This document shows, one piece after another, positions 9,762 through 18,768 of a stretch of DNA of 64,000 bases (position 1 is the first letter of the stretch; every line of letters begins with the position of its first letter). The stretch covers positions 1 to 64,000 of the forward strand of contig CAILUU010000005.1 in NCBI GenBank assembly GCA_903837525.1, written 5' to 3'. Position numbers and translations under genes: made by a program. Origin of the DNA: an uncultured Bacteroidota bacterium (GTDB lineage Bacteria > Bacteroidota > Bacteroidia > Chitinophagales > Chitinophagaceae). The notes beneath the pieces are model-generated. The model had not been told where the DNA came from, did not search any database, and worked only from the letters and a program-made list of their open reading frames with translations.

Positions 9762-10646
9762 CTAAACCGTTGTGGCAAGTAATATTTGCCAGGCTTCATT
9801 AATTTTATTTACATTCAGCAATTGTGCAGCATACTTATGTAGTTCAACTTCCATATCATCTGGATTAATTGAATAGTATTGAATTATACTTTTTAGTTTG
9901 TCATCTTCAAAAGCTGCATCTACAAAGGGCATTTGATTTACGTTTGCTAACTGTCCTAAATTATTACCACTAAGTATTTTACTATTTTTTATAGATGTTG
10001 GCAACGCATCTACCCCAATTCCCAATTGTGTATTTGGTTTTTCAACTTTAAATAAATTGCTTTCATCAACCTTACAATACCAATCGCCACCAAGCCTTGC
10101 CACTAAGTTTAATTTTGTTTGGTCAATTTTATTTTCGGCATTTAAAATACTATCATCAATATGCATTACTAATACCTCTGCAATAACTAAATTCCCTGCA
10201 CCCCCTTGTGTACCCAATGGTTTTACTTCAATTACTTTACATTCTAATTTTATTTTACTTTCCTTTACCATGGGAGGTTTTACTTGCGTAGATGCCTCCA
10301 TTGTAAACCCTGCTTTTTCAAACTCGTTTGTACCCTTTTCAAACTCACAACTAGCTAAAGATGTTTGCTGCACTATTGTATAGTCAACAATATTAATAAC
10401 CACCTCTGGCACTTCTAAAACATTTTGTAAAGTGTGTTTAGTGGTATTATCTCGTACTCTTCGGGCTGGCGAAAAAATTACAATTGGAGGATTGTTGCTA
10501 AACAAATTAAAAAAACTAAATGGGCTTAAATTAATATTTCCCTCCGCATCAATTGTAGAGGCAAAGCATATTGGCCTTGGTGCAATAGCATGCTGCAAAT
10601 AATTTTGAGCATCCAATGGTTTTAAATCTTTAAGATTAATTATCAT
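9762..10646 (-). CDS. Flavin reductase-like (DIM6/NTAB) FMN-binding protein
   Basis: The 294-residue protein has the split-barrel FMN-binding fold seen in HpaC/flavoredoxin relatives. The signature HAIAPRPICFASTIDAEGNINLSPFSFFN near the N-terminus (residues 19-47) includes the conserved PRP and S-PFS-FN flavin contacts, and RRVRDNTTKHT follows. It belongs to the longer (about 290 residue) DIM6/NTAB subgroup, whose substrate is not established. It is encoded 88 nt downstream of a fumarylacetoacetate hydrolase family gene in the same direction, so a role in aromatic catabolism is a reasonable but unproven inference. Confidence 0.88.
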   Translation of the reverse strand: MIINLKDLKPLDAQNYLQHAIAPRPICFASTIDAEGNINLSPFSFFNLFSNNPPIVIFSPARRVRDNTTKHTLQNVLEVPEVVINIVDYTIVQQTSLASCEFEKGTNEFEKAGFTMEASTQVKPPMVKESKIKLECKVIEVKPLGTQGGAGNLVIAEVLVMHIDDSILNAENKIDQTKLNLVARLGGDWYCKVDESNLFKVEKPNTQLGIGVDALPTSIKNSKILSGNNLGQLANVNQMPFVDAAFEDDKLKSIIQYYSINPDDMEVELHKYAAQLLNVNKINEAWQILLATTV

Positions 10647-10656
10647 AATTTAATTG

Positions 10657-10706
10657 AACGCAGATTTTTATGATGATTAAGAATTATTATGATTTTTATC
10701 TGCGTT
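10657..10706. repeat. Dispersed palindromic repeat, copy A
   Basis: A 9-bp perfect inverted repeat (10657-10665 and 10698-10706) flanks a core. The 32-nt stretch 10668-10699 matches 28800-28831 at 30 of 32 positions. It fills most of the space between the flavin reductase and FAH genes. Confidence 0.75.
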
Positions 10707-10734
10707 AGTCTTAAATATCATAACCATCGGTATT

Positions 10735-11745
10735 CTACATTTTCTTCAAATCCAATATTGAAAAATCACTTTCATCTTTTACGATTATATTGCTCAATTT
10801 TCCTAATTCATCAATTTCCATTTCTACCACATCGCCATCTTGTAACCACTGCTCTTGATAATTAGGGTCACTTAATTTACCTGTGCCATTTAATTCTAAA
10901 AAGCACCCAGTACCAACCGTTCCACTTCCGATAACATCACCAGCAAATACGTTTGTGCCATAACTGGCTCGTTCAATAATTTCGGCAAACGTCCAATCCA
11001 TGTCGGCTACATTGCCTTGGCTAACTTGTATGCCATTTACCCAGCATTTCATGTTTAAATTCCATGCTTTACCAATATGGTTTGGTTTGCAAGGCACTTC
11101 AAATTGTTCTAATTCATCTAAGGTTACCAGCATGGGTCCAATTACAGTACTAAAATCTTTTCCCTTTGCAGGACCAAGGTTTAAAAGCATTTCCTCCATT
11201 TGCAATGTTCTTGCACTCATATCGTTCATTATCATTAAGCCGCCAATGTATTCATCTGCTTCGGCAGCTTTTATATTTCGTCCGCTTTTACAAACTACAA
11301 TGGCAGCCTCTAATTCAAAATCTAATTTTTTAAAATGATCGGGCATACAAACAATATTGCCTGGGCCTTGTATGCTATTATGATTAGTAAAATAAAAAAT
11401 TGGGTATTGGTCAAACTCTGCAATCATATCTACCTTACGATTACGCCTAGCTGCGGCAACATGTTGCCTAAAAGCATACCCATCTCTGCAACTAGTAGGG
11501 AAAGGCACTGGCGCCATTACCTCTGCTTCGTTATAATTAATAGTGGCTGCTCTTTTTCCTAACATTCCTTCTTTAATTTGCTTTTCGGCCGATATGGCTA
11601 TAGGCATATAATCATCCCAAAAATTTAAAAACATTGCCATGGTATTAGGCAATTCGTTATTAACCGTATCGGCATCATACAAAACATCATTTACTAAAAA
11701 TGCTAATTGCGGATGATGGTCTTTTAAGTAGGTTACTAATTTCAT
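10735..11745 (-). CDS. Fumarylacetoacetate hydrolase family protein
   Basis: The 336-residue protein belongs to the FAH superfamily, which cleaves C-C bonds in acylpyruvates such as fumarylacetoacetate. The metal-site acids are visible in LDFELEAAIVV and in IMNDMSARTLQ, and the AGDVIGSGTVGTGCFLELNG segment is typical of the C-terminal half. The length is close to bacterial fumarylacetoacetase-like proteins (about 330). In Bacteroidota such genes often act in tyrosine/homogentisate breakdown; the dioxygenases of that pathway are not in this window. It has its own promoter at 11773. Confidence 0.92.
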   Translation of the reverse strand: MKLVTYLKDHHPQLAFLVNDVLYDADTVNNELPNTMAMFLNFWDDYMPIAISAEKQIKEGMLGKRAATINYNEAEVMAPVPFPTSCRDGYAFRQHVAAARRNRKVDMIAEFDQYPIFYFTNHNSIQGPGNIVCMPDHFKKLDFELEAAIVVCKSGRNIKAAEADEYIGGLMIMNDMSARTLQMEEMLLNLGPAKGKDFSTVIGPMLVTLDELEQFEVPCKPNHIGKAWNLNMKCWVNGIQVSQGNVADMDWTFAEIIERASYGTNVFAGDVIGSGTVGTGCFLELNGTGKLSDPNYQEQWLQDGDVVEMEIDELGKLSNIIVKDESDFSILDLKKM

Positions 11746-11772
11746 ATTGGTAATTGTAAAAAATTATTTTAT

Positions 11773-11780
11773 CAAAGGTA
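11773..11780 (-). promoter_or_regulatory. Promoter -7 element of the FAH gene
   Basis: TACCTTTG on the minus strand matches TAnnTTTG exactly, 27 nt before the ATG. No clear -33 TTG at the best spacing. Confidence 0.6.
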
Positions 11781-11807
11781 ACAATGTACAAATTGATAGA
11801 ATAAAAA

Positions 11808-11830
11808 AACCTCCGCAAAATGCAGAGGTT
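11808..11830 (-). terminator. dnaN terminator
   Basis: On the minus strand a 10-bp stem (one G-U pair) with a 3-nt loop is followed directly by a run of seven T. It lies 20 nt after the dnaN stop. Confidence 0.9.
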
Positions 11831-11849
11831 TACAATATATAGTGTTGGG

Positions 11850-12965
11850 TTAGTTATTCAACATTAACGGCATCACTAACATTAGTAATTCTTCATTTTC
11901 ATCTTGCTCAGTTGGTTTTATTATTCCTGCTTTTGTGGGTGTGCTTAGTTCCATGTTTATTTCGGGAGTATCTGCCCCACTAAGCATTTCAATTAAAAAT
12001 TTTGCATTAAAGGCAATTTGTAAATCTTCTCCATCGTATTGGCATTTCATTCGTTCATTTCCTTCAAAACTAAAGTCAACATCTTGTGCTGCCAATTGCA
12101 ATTCGCTACCGGTAATATTTAAGGCTACTTGGTTGGTGCTTTTATTACTAAACACACTTACACGGCGTAATGCATTTTGAAAATCATTTTTATTCACCGT
12201 CATTTTATATGGATTATCAACTGGTATTACCACTTTATAATCGGGGAACCTAGCATCAATTAACCTACACACTAACTCTGTGCCGCCATGCTTAACAAAT
12301 AAGTGATTGCTATTATAGCTAACCGTTAATTCATCTTCATTATCAGGCAAGCTGCTTTTTAGTAAGCTCAATGGTTTTTTGGGTACAATAAAGCTATCTT
12401 TTTGTGGGCAGCTTACATCAGTTCTTGTATAACGTACAAGTCTATGTGCATCGGTAGCTACAAAAGTTATACCTTTTTTATCTAACTCAAAAAATACGCC
12501 CGTCATTGCTGGGCGTAAATCATCGTTGCTTACTGCAAAAATAGCTTTGTTTATGGCAGTTACCAATGCTGTACTTGTCATAGTAAAGGCATTAGCATCA
12601 TCAGCTGTAGGTTCTTTAGGAAAATTATCTGGGTTTTCGCCCATTACTTTATATTTACCATTATCGCTAGTAAGCTCTACACCAAAATTTTTATCAATAG
12701 TAAACGTTAAGGGTTGCTCTGGAATATTTTTTAATGAGTCCATCAAAATTTTTGCGGGTATACACACTTTACCGCTATCTTTTGCTTCAATATCTAAATG
12801 CACTTTCATCACCGTTTCTAAATCGGTAGCTACGACAGTTAGTTTGTTTTTTTCTATTTCAAACAAAAAATCTTCTAAAATAGGTAGTACTGTATTAGCA
12901 TTTATAACGCCACTTATTTGTTGCAATTGTTTTAGCAATGTTGATGAGGAAACTATAAACTTCAT
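11850..12965 (-). CDS. dnaN: DNA polymerase III beta subunit (sliding clamp)
   Basis: The 371-residue protein is the replicative sliding clamp. All three clamp domains are present: the start MKFIVSSSTLLKQL, the central TDAHRLVRY element, and the C-terminal LLMLVMPLMLN, which carries the MPL segment that ends nearly all bacterial beta clamps. It loads onto DNA as a ring dimer and tethers polymerase III. dnaA and recF are not neighbours here, so the gene stands alone with its own promoter and terminator, as is common in this phylum. Confidence 0.98.
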   Translation of the reverse strand: MKFIVSSSTLLKQLQQISGVINANTVLPILEDFLFEIEKNKLTVVATDLETVMKVHLDIEAKDSGKVCIPAKILMDSLKNIPEQPLTFTIDKNFGVELTSDNGKYKVMGENPDNFPKEPTADDANAFTMTSTALVTAINKAIFAVSNDDLRPAMTGVFFELDKKGITFVATDAHRLVRYTRTDVSCPQKDSFIVPKKPLSLLKSSLPDNEDELTVSYNSNHLFVKHGGTELVCRLIDARFPDYKVVIPVDNPYKMTVNKNDFQNALRRVSVFSNKSTNQVALNITGSELQLAAQDVDFSFEGNERMKCQYDGEDLQIAFNAKFLIEMLSGADTPEINMELSTPTKAGIIKPTEQDENEELLMLVMPLMLNN

Positions 12966-12985
12966 AAATTATATCTTTATTTGAG

Positions 12986-12993
12986 CAAATATA
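12986..12993 (-). promoter_or_regulatory. dnaN promoter -7 element
   Basis: TATATTTG on the minus strand matches TAnnTTTG exactly, 20 nt upstream of the dnaN ATG. Confidence 0.65.
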
Positions 12994-13086
12994 AAAGTAA
13001 GTAGGCTAAAACCACAGCCTATTTTTTAACAATTTTACCCAACCGTTATGTAAATTGCTTTTATACACAAAAAAATTGATTGAAAT

Positions 13087-13449
13087 ATGTTAGCTAAACT
13101 GCTTGATTGGAGCTAAAAAAGGAGGAAACTAATCCGACAATTCGGTTTGGTAGGTATAGCTACAATAACAAATCGGTTGAAAAACTAAACGTGGGATAGA
13201 GACAGCAACTTTTTTTAAAAAGACAAAACCACCAATCAGTTGATGCTTTTTTGATAATTTAAGAGATTATTAGGCTGATAATGTAGGCCTTAATAGAAAT
13301 GGGAATAGTTTTCGTTTGAAATTTATCAAGGCAGTAAAATAATACGAGGCAATGGCGATAATGAACGGGGTTCGGCCGAAATTTTATATTGCACTAAAGT
13401 TACTATGCCCTAGGATGACCGACTTTGTATTCGACTTAATAGTGATTTA
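13087..13449 (+). pseudogene. Decayed pseudogene of an unidentified cytoplasmic protein
   Basis: No intact ORF exists here, but four protein-like pieces follow one another in changing frames. MLAKLLDW begins at 13087. From 13107 another frame reads LELKKEETNPTIRFGRYS and, after a stop at 13197, HQSVDAFF. A third frame from 13253 reads DNLRDY, a stop, then ADNVGLNRNGNSF. From 13315 a fourth segment reads FEIYQGSKIIRGNGDNERGS, then AEILYCTKVTMP, a stop, and DDRLCIRLNSDL. At least three frameshifts and three stops are needed, and the jump between KVTMP and DDRLC looks like a deletion. I recall intact proteins of this type in Bacteroidota but have no name for the family. The stretch explains most of the gap between dnaN and the next gene. 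Confidence 0.65.
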
Positions 13450-13451
13450 GA

Positions 13452-13482
13452 AAAAGCGAAGTATACAAATTGCTTCGCTTTT
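13452..13482 (+). terminator. Terminator after the pseudogene
   Basis: A 10-bp perfect stem (13452-13461 with 13473-13482), an 11-nt loop and a terminal T-run. It is probably the old terminator of the decayed gene. Confidence 0.8.
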
Positions 13483-13513
13483 CTTATATTACATGGAATT
13501 TTAAAACTTTTGT

Positions 13514-15607
13514 ATGAAGAAACTAAAACTACTACTGCTTTCGCTTTTTTTAATAAACACCGCAGCCATTTGCCAGGTTAGCCAAATAAAAATTGTAAGT
13601 TTTCAGGTAAAAAACACTTTACTCAGTAAAGTAGATGAATGGTCAACCATACCAGCGGCAATAATACTAACAGCACAAAAATCGCCAACTGTACAATTAA
13701 AAGAGCCTAAACTAGTTATTCAAATTAGAAGTGGTGGTGCTATTGTTTGCGGCAATAATCAATCCTCGGCACAGCCTATGAGTGCATTTGATGTAAAAAC
13801 TTTTACAACAAATGATATTATAAGTATGCTTGGAAATTGTGCAGCGTTAAAAGAAGGTACGTATCAAATTTGTGCTCAATTTTTTAATTTAGATAGAATT
13901 GCTATTAGCAACGAAGTGTGTAAAGAGTTTAAAGTAGAAAGCCCAAAACTCCAAGAGTATGGGGCACCAACTTTAATAACACCAGATGATGGTAAAACAT
14001 TTACAGAGGCAGAACTTAGTCGTCCGTTAAATTTTAGATGGACACCGCTTGTACCAAAACCACTACAGCCCATTACGTATCGTTTAAAAGTATGGCAACT
14101 AATGCAAGGGCAAAATGCTACAGCCGCAATGCGTACCAATCAGCCAATAGTAACCAAAGATGTTGATAATATTACTCAAGCAGTTGTTGCTAATATTTAT
14201 ACTGGCCCATGTAAACCTCCTTACTTATGCGATTTTGTTTGGCAAGTACAAGCTTTAAATAGAGAAGGAAAACCAGTTGGTAACAATGAAGGCAAAAGTG
14301 ATGTGTTTATGTTTGGTGCGCAGGATGCTGTTACAAGCAAATCTATAAGCTTGGTGGCACCAGAAAATAATAAAAGTATATCGCAAAAAGATGCACAAAA
14401 CCCCATTAAATTTAGGTGGACGCCAATTATACCAAAACCAGTAGGCGAAATTACTTATCGCTTAAAAGTTTGGCAATTAATGCAAGGACAAAATAGCACA
14501 CAAGCAATGCGTACTAATAAACCTATTTTAACTAAAGATGTTGCAGATATTACCGAAGCTTCAGTAAGTGGTATTTATACAGGCCCTTGCCGCCCGCCTT
14601 ATTTATGTGATTATGTTTGGCAAGTACAAGCATTGGATAGAACCGGAAAACCAATTGGAGAAAACGAAGGTAAAAGTGAAGCTTGGAGTTATAGTGTATT
14701 AACATCCGATTGTAATGTGTCTTTAAAAATTGACTCAATAAAGTGTACAAAGGAAAAAGATCAATTAGGTAACCCAATTTATAAAGCATTTATGACTTTA
14801 AATAATACGGGTACTAACCCATTGAACCTTAATAATGTACTTAACATTACTACAAATCCGTATGCCATACCCAATACCTATACACCCAAATATGTAATTA
14901 ATACAAATGCTATCGCTTACACAAGTACATCGCTAATACCACCCATTGTTAATACAAGTGGTCCCGTATCTTTTTCTACCGATGTTAGTATGCCAATAAG
15001 TGCAACCAAATTAATTACACGGTTTACGTTGTATGATAATATTAGTATTGCAAGTTGTAACCCTATAGATTCTTTAACATTACCACTTTGTATTTGTACA
15101 GATTGTAAAGATGCTCTGTTTACTATAAACAACCCAACGGTATCGGTAACAAATGCTACAACAGGATTATATACTGCAACAGGTAGTATCAATATAACTG
15201 GTATTACACCAATTTATGCAATTGAAATGCAAGTACAATCGTATAGTTATTCTGCTACACCGGCTTCATGCACAAATGGTGTTTCGTCGATTGAAAATTC
15301 CGGGGTAATAAATTTATCTGGCACCACAATAAATGGGTCACCAGTTAGTATGCTAAATGAAACAGTATCGGGTTTGCCAAGTACAAATAATGGTGTGGCT
15401 AAAAATATTAAAATTATAAGCACATCGCCATTGCCTAGCACAATGCCTTTTAATATTGTATTTGGGCTACCAACTCCATTAGCAGGTTTAAACAATGATT
15501 GTTGTAAAATGAAATTTGATATTTGTTTAAGAGTAAAGATTTTTTACGACAAAGACAATTGCAACTCTTGTTCCTTTTTATATTGTTTTCCCCAATTTAC
15601 TAATTAA
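13514..15607 (+). CDS. Secreted protein with tandem WTP-domain duplication and Cys-rich C-terminus
   Basis: This 697-residue protein has a signal peptide ending near TAAICQ. Residues 22-150 form an N-terminal domain. Residues about 152-267 and 278-393 are a tandem duplication: both copies hold FRWTPxxPKP, ITYRLKVWQLMQGQN, AMRTN-P, TKDV and YTGPC-PPYLCD. The C-terminal domain (about 528-690) ends with the spacing CC-x6-C-x11-C-x2-C-x4-C. I do not recognise a named family. It is first in a four-gene same-strand cluster (13514-21487). The last gene of the cluster is a shorter paralog, and the next gene shares the Cys pattern. A surface or periplasmic structural role is inferred. Confidence 0.85.
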   Translation: MKKLKLLLLSLFLINTAAICQVSQIKIVSFQVKNTLLSKVDEWSTIPAAIILTAQKSPTVQLKEPKLVIQIRSGGAIVCGNNQSSAQPMSAFDVKTFTTNDIISMLGNCAALKEGTYQICAQFFNLDRIAISNEVCKEFKVESPKLQEYGAPTLITPDDGKTFTEAELSRPLNFRWTPLVPKPLQPITYRLKVWQLMQGQNATAAMRTNQPIVTKDVDNITQAVVANIYTGPCKPPYLCDFVWQVQALNREGKPVGNNEGKSDVFMFGAQDAVTSKSISLVAPENNKSISQKDAQNPIKFRWTPIIPKPVGEITYRLKVWQLMQGQNSTQAMRTNKPILTKDVADITEASVSGIYTGPCRPPYLCDYVWQVQALDRTGKPIGENEGKSEAWSYSVLTSDCNVSLKIDSIKCTKEKDQLGNPIYKAFMTLNNTGTNPLNLNNVLNITTNPYAIPNTYTPKYVINTNAIAYTSTSLIPPIVNTSGPVSFSTDVSMPISATKLITRFTLYDNISIASCNPIDSLTLPLCICTDCKDALFTINNPTVSVTNATTGLYTATGSINITGITPIYAIEMQVQSYSYSATPASCTNGVSSIENSGVINLSGTTINGSPVSMLNETVSGLPSTNNGVAKNIKIISTSPLPSTMPFNIVFGLPTPLAGLNNDCCKMKFDICLRVKIFYDKDNCNSCSFLYCFPQFTN
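14027..14686 (+). repeat. Tandem intragenic duplication (two units of about 280 bp)
   Basis: The units 14027-14308 and 14405-14686 encode near-identical domain copies. The amino-acid match is high but the codons differ at many positions, so the duplication is old and kept by selection rather than recent. Confidence 0.85.
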
Positions 15608-15627
15608 ACCCATAAAAATTTAATATT

Positions 15628-18540
15628 ATGAAACAGTTACTTAATATAAAATATTTATGCAGCTTTTTGTGTTCATTTATTGTGCTTAATGTATATGCCC
15701 AATTTTTACCAATTGTTGTAAATAATACCCCGGTTGTAGGAACATGCTCTTTAGGTGCTTATGGTAATGCACAAATTAGTGTGCCAACCGAGGCTTTGTC
15801 TGGAGACAATATATTATTAAATATTACTTTCCCTGCAACCTCTGTAGGCTGTGTTAAAAAAGTTACAGTTACTAATTCTGCTAACTTAAATTTTGTTTCA
15901 AGTGCCACACCGTTTGTTCCAGCAGGCACTAATATATATACAAATGCGGCTGTATTAGACCCTATTAATGGACAAAATTTTAATGTAATTTATAAATTTC
16001 CAAATGGTATTACTTGTAACAACGCATCAGGAAATTTTTCCGTTGAGTTTGAAGTAACATGTGGTGCAACCGTAACCAAATGTACAGCAACCATAAACGT
16101 AAAAGCTAGGGCAGGAAACTATTGGACAGTTTCAAAACAATACATCACAGGCAATTTGGTTTGCGGAGAATCGTCATGGCGTTTTTTGGTAACGCATAGC
16201 AATCCTAACCCTTCTGGTTTAGGTGCATATAATATTTCAGGAACTATTACAGAAACTACACCTTTGCCAATTGTTTCTGGTGCTACACATAGCGTATCTG
16301 GATCTTGTTATGCATCGGGAAGTTATGTTTATGTAACAAAATTAAAAAATTGCCAAAATGTAGGAACCACTATTACCAATACAGCTAATTATAGCTTTTC
16401 ATTAGGTAGTGGTTGTGGCACTATGGCCAATACTTTAAGTGCTACATCTGCAACACTTGCAGCACCAAGCGCTTCCATATCTTTTACCAAATCAGCCTAT
16501 TCTAATAGTTGGGTCTCTCCAAACTATTTATTTTTTCCAGGCTGTAAGGGATATTATGTATTATCAATATGCAATAATGGAAATGTTCCATGGACAAATT
16601 TTACAGTTACAGATAATTTATCAATATCGGGTATTAACGTAACATCAATAAGTGCAGCAGGCTGGACGCAAACTCCTGGCGGACTTACTGGTTTGCAAAC
16701 TTTCACAAATACATCACTAATATTAAACCCTGGTGATTGTGCAAGTATTGTTATTTATTTTACAGTAACTGGTTCCATTTCTTCTACAGTTACAAATACA
16801 GCCACTTTAAGTTATACTGGTAGTGGTAGTAGCGGTGGTGGTGGCGGTAGCGGTTGCCCAAGTATAAGTTGTCCAGTGATTAATACCTCTTTACAAAATA
16901 CAACTGCTACAAACACATTTATAATAAGTGCTCCCGTTGCAGTACCTAGTATTGTAAAATGTAACGAACCAAATCCTTGGATAATACCTATTAAACAAGT
17001 GGGTAATAATATTAAGTTTAGAATACAAGTAGGTAATAAAGGAGCAGCAAATTTAAACACAACTATTACTGATGCATTGACGGCTTCTCCTCAAAATTTA
17101 AGTATAACTGGAACTCCAACTTATACATATTATCCAAATCAATGGGGTAATTATTGTGGAGGATTATCAGGTACAGGAACCGTTACTACTAGTATGGGTA
17201 GTTGGAATGGAAATACTACCAGCCCAATTTTTTCAGTAGTTAATCTTCCAGGTAATTGCAATTTAAATCAATCTAATATTCTTGTAATTGAGTTTGATGC
17301 TACCATTAATCCTCAATTATCGGGTAGTAGAACCAATACTGCTGTAATGGGTACATTAAGCGGTTCTGCAAATTATACAATTGATAAAACTGGGGAATTA
17401 AAAATTAGAAAAGTAGCCGATGTTTCTACAGTTGAAAATGGTGTTCCGTTTAATTATACACTTACTATAACAAATATGGGAAGTACGCCATTAAATAATA
17501 TTATAGTTACAGATGTTTTACCATCTTGCATACAATTGCTTTCGCCTGTTGTTGTTCGCTTAGGTGTTGGCGGTCCAATTGTAACACATACATTATCAGG
17601 TATGATGATAATTACTGTAAATCCTACAGCAGTTATTAATCCAGGGCAAAGTTTTGTAATAACTGTTCCAGTAAAAAAACTATCCGGCACTACTTGTTGC
17701 AATCCTTTAGCTACCGCAACAGCAAAAATGATACCCGATGGAACATTAATAAATGCAACAACACCTATTGACCAGCCTGCCTGTGTTAGCAGTACAACAT
17801 GTTGTGATATTAAAAATTTTGAAACTTCTTTAACTAATATATTTCATCCCACAATTACCAATAGGTTTAACTTGTACCTAAATGCTGGTTCAATTCCGGT
17901 ACAAGAAATTGAGGTTTCTATGTTAGATTATCATGTGGTGTACACAAGTCCTCTATGCAAACCTGCCGATATGGGAATTTTCGGAAATATTTTTTCGCCA
18001 AACACAACTATAGGTGGTCTTACATTAAGCAATAATAATTCTCAAAGTATTAATTGGGGATTAGGTACAGCAACAGTTCTTAATCATACCATAAGACTTT
18101 ACATTGGTAAGCCAGCAATACTTGCATTAAGTTGTTGTAATGGGACTATGTATTTCTGTTTAAAAGTAAGAATTAAAAATGTAGACTGCCAGGTTTGTGA
18201 AAAAATACTTTGTGGAAAATATAGCATAAAATCCGGAATACAAATATGGGAACCTGTTAAAGATGATGTGATAAAAGATAAATTCCAGTTATTACAACCC
18301 GATAGAAAAGCAGCTTATGAAAAATTTGAGGCAGAGCAAATGCAAGAACAAGAAATCGAAAGTTTGATGATACAAGAAGCTGTTGGTGAAGAATTAAAGA
18401 ATACAGATGCTAATAAAGCTAGAGAGTTTATCGAAAAAATGAGTAAAAATCCTTACGAGATAATTCAGCAAATAAAAGCTAAAATTTATGGCGGACTATT
18501 AGTTGCACCAACAAGTGTTATAACTCCAAAACTAAAATAA
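15628..18540 (+). CDS. Large secreted DUF11-like repeat protein with Cys-rich domain and helical tail
   Basis: The 970-residue protein starts 20 nt after the previous gene and has a signal peptide ending near NVYAQ. Several Ig-like modules follow. The clearest is at about 605-700, with NYTLTITNMGSTPLNNIIVTD, the pattern of DUF11/conserved-repeat domains in bacterial surface proteins. Earlier copies hold SICNNGNVPWTNFTVTDNL and RIQVGNKGAANLNTTITD. Residues about 722-862 form a domain ending CC-x6-C-x9-C-x2-C-x4-C, matching the end of the previous protein. The last 100 residues are acidic and predicted helical (EAEQMQEQEIESLM). There is no T9SS sorting domain. Function unknown; an extracellular or periplasmic scaffold is likely. 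Confidence 0.85.
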   Translation: MKQLLNIKYLCSFLCSFIVLNVYAQFLPIVVNNTPVVGTCSLGAYGNAQISVPTEALSGDNILLNITFPATSVGCVKKVTVTNSANLNFVSSATPFVPAGTNIYTNAAVLDPINGQNFNVIYKFPNGITCNNASGNFSVEFEVTCGATVTKCTATINVKARAGNYWTVSKQYITGNLVCGESSWRFLVTHSNPNPSGLGAYNISGTITETTPLPIVSGATHSVSGSCYASGSYVYVTKLKNCQNVGTTITNTANYSFSLGSGCGTMANTLSATSATLAAPSASISFTKSAYSNSWVSPNYLFFPGCKGYYVLSICNNGNVPWTNFTVTDNLSISGINVTSISAAGWTQTPGGLTGLQTFTNTSLILNPGDCASIVIYFTVTGSISSTVTNTATLSYTGSGSSGGGGGSGCPSISCPVINTSLQNTTATNTFIISAPVAVPSIVKCNEPNPWIIPIKQVGNNIKFRIQVGNKGAANLNTTITDALTASPQNLSITGTPTYTYYPNQWGNYCGGLSGTGTVTTSMGSWNGNTTSPIFSVVNLPGNCNLNQSNILVIEFDATINPQLSGSRTNTAVMGTLSGSANYTIDKTGELKIRKVADVSTVENGVPFNYTLTITNMGSTPLNNIIVTDVLPSCIQLLSPVVVRLGVGGPIVTHTLSGMMIITVNPTAVINPGQSFVITVPVKKLSGTTCCNPLATATAKMIPDGTLINATTPIDQPACVSSTTCCDIKNFETSLTNIFHPTITNRFNLYLNAGSIPVQEIEVSMLDYHVVYTSPLCKPADMGIFGNIFSPNTTIGGLTLSNNNSQSINWGLGTATVLNHTIRLYIGKPAILALSCCNGTMYFCLKVRIKNVDCQVCEKILCGKYSIKSGIQIWEPVKDDVIKDKFQLLQPDRKAAYEKFEAEQMQEQEIESLMIQEAVGEELKNTDANKAREFIEKMSKNPYEIIQQIKAKIYGGLLVAPTSVITPKLK

Positions 18541-18550
18541 TAAAAAAAGA

Positions 18551-18582
18551 GGGCAGTATTTAATAAACGTTAAGTACTTCCC
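18551..18582 (+). terminator. Possible attenuator or terminator hairpin inside the surface-protein cluster
   Basis: An imperfect stem of about 12 bp (18551-18563 with 18570-18582) follows the 970-residue gene, but the T-run after it is poor. A second inverted repeat of 9 perfect base pairs (18689-18697 with 18721-18729, 23-nt loop), followed by TTT, lies further on. Confidence 0.4.
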
Positions 18583-18768
18583 GCTATTTTAAAGTTTATC
18601 TTTTTATAACTCATTTGTGTAACAAGTTTGAGGTAATTGAATGTTTTGATTTTGTAACTAAAAAATGAACCCTTATAAATATTTGTTTAACCAACTCAGT
18701 TGCAATATAAAAAAGCTATGGAGTTGGTTTTCAGAAATAAAATTTTTGTATTAACCAAAACATCAAAA

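Noticed and set aside
12526..12984. A 152-residue plus-strand ORF opposite dnaN
   Set aside because: Antisense of dnaN; no domain and no upstream signals.
12985..13513. A structured non-coding RNA such as RNase P RNA, tmRNA or 6S RNA in the dnaN downstream gap
   Set aside because: None of the conserved core motifs is present, and four in-order protein segments explain the stretch better as a decayed gene.
16820..16857. Short Gly/Ser-coding repeats in the 970-residue gene as a microsatellite for phase variation
   Set aside because: The GGT/AGT triplets keep frame and are too short and mixed to be a slippage tract.
18664..18756. A 30-residue ORF ahead of the outer-membrane barrel gene
   Set aside because: It overlaps an inverted repeat and has no signal or family match; likely chance.
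18700..18768. An earlier start for the barrel gene
   Set aside because: It would place 23 residues ahead of a clean signal peptide.
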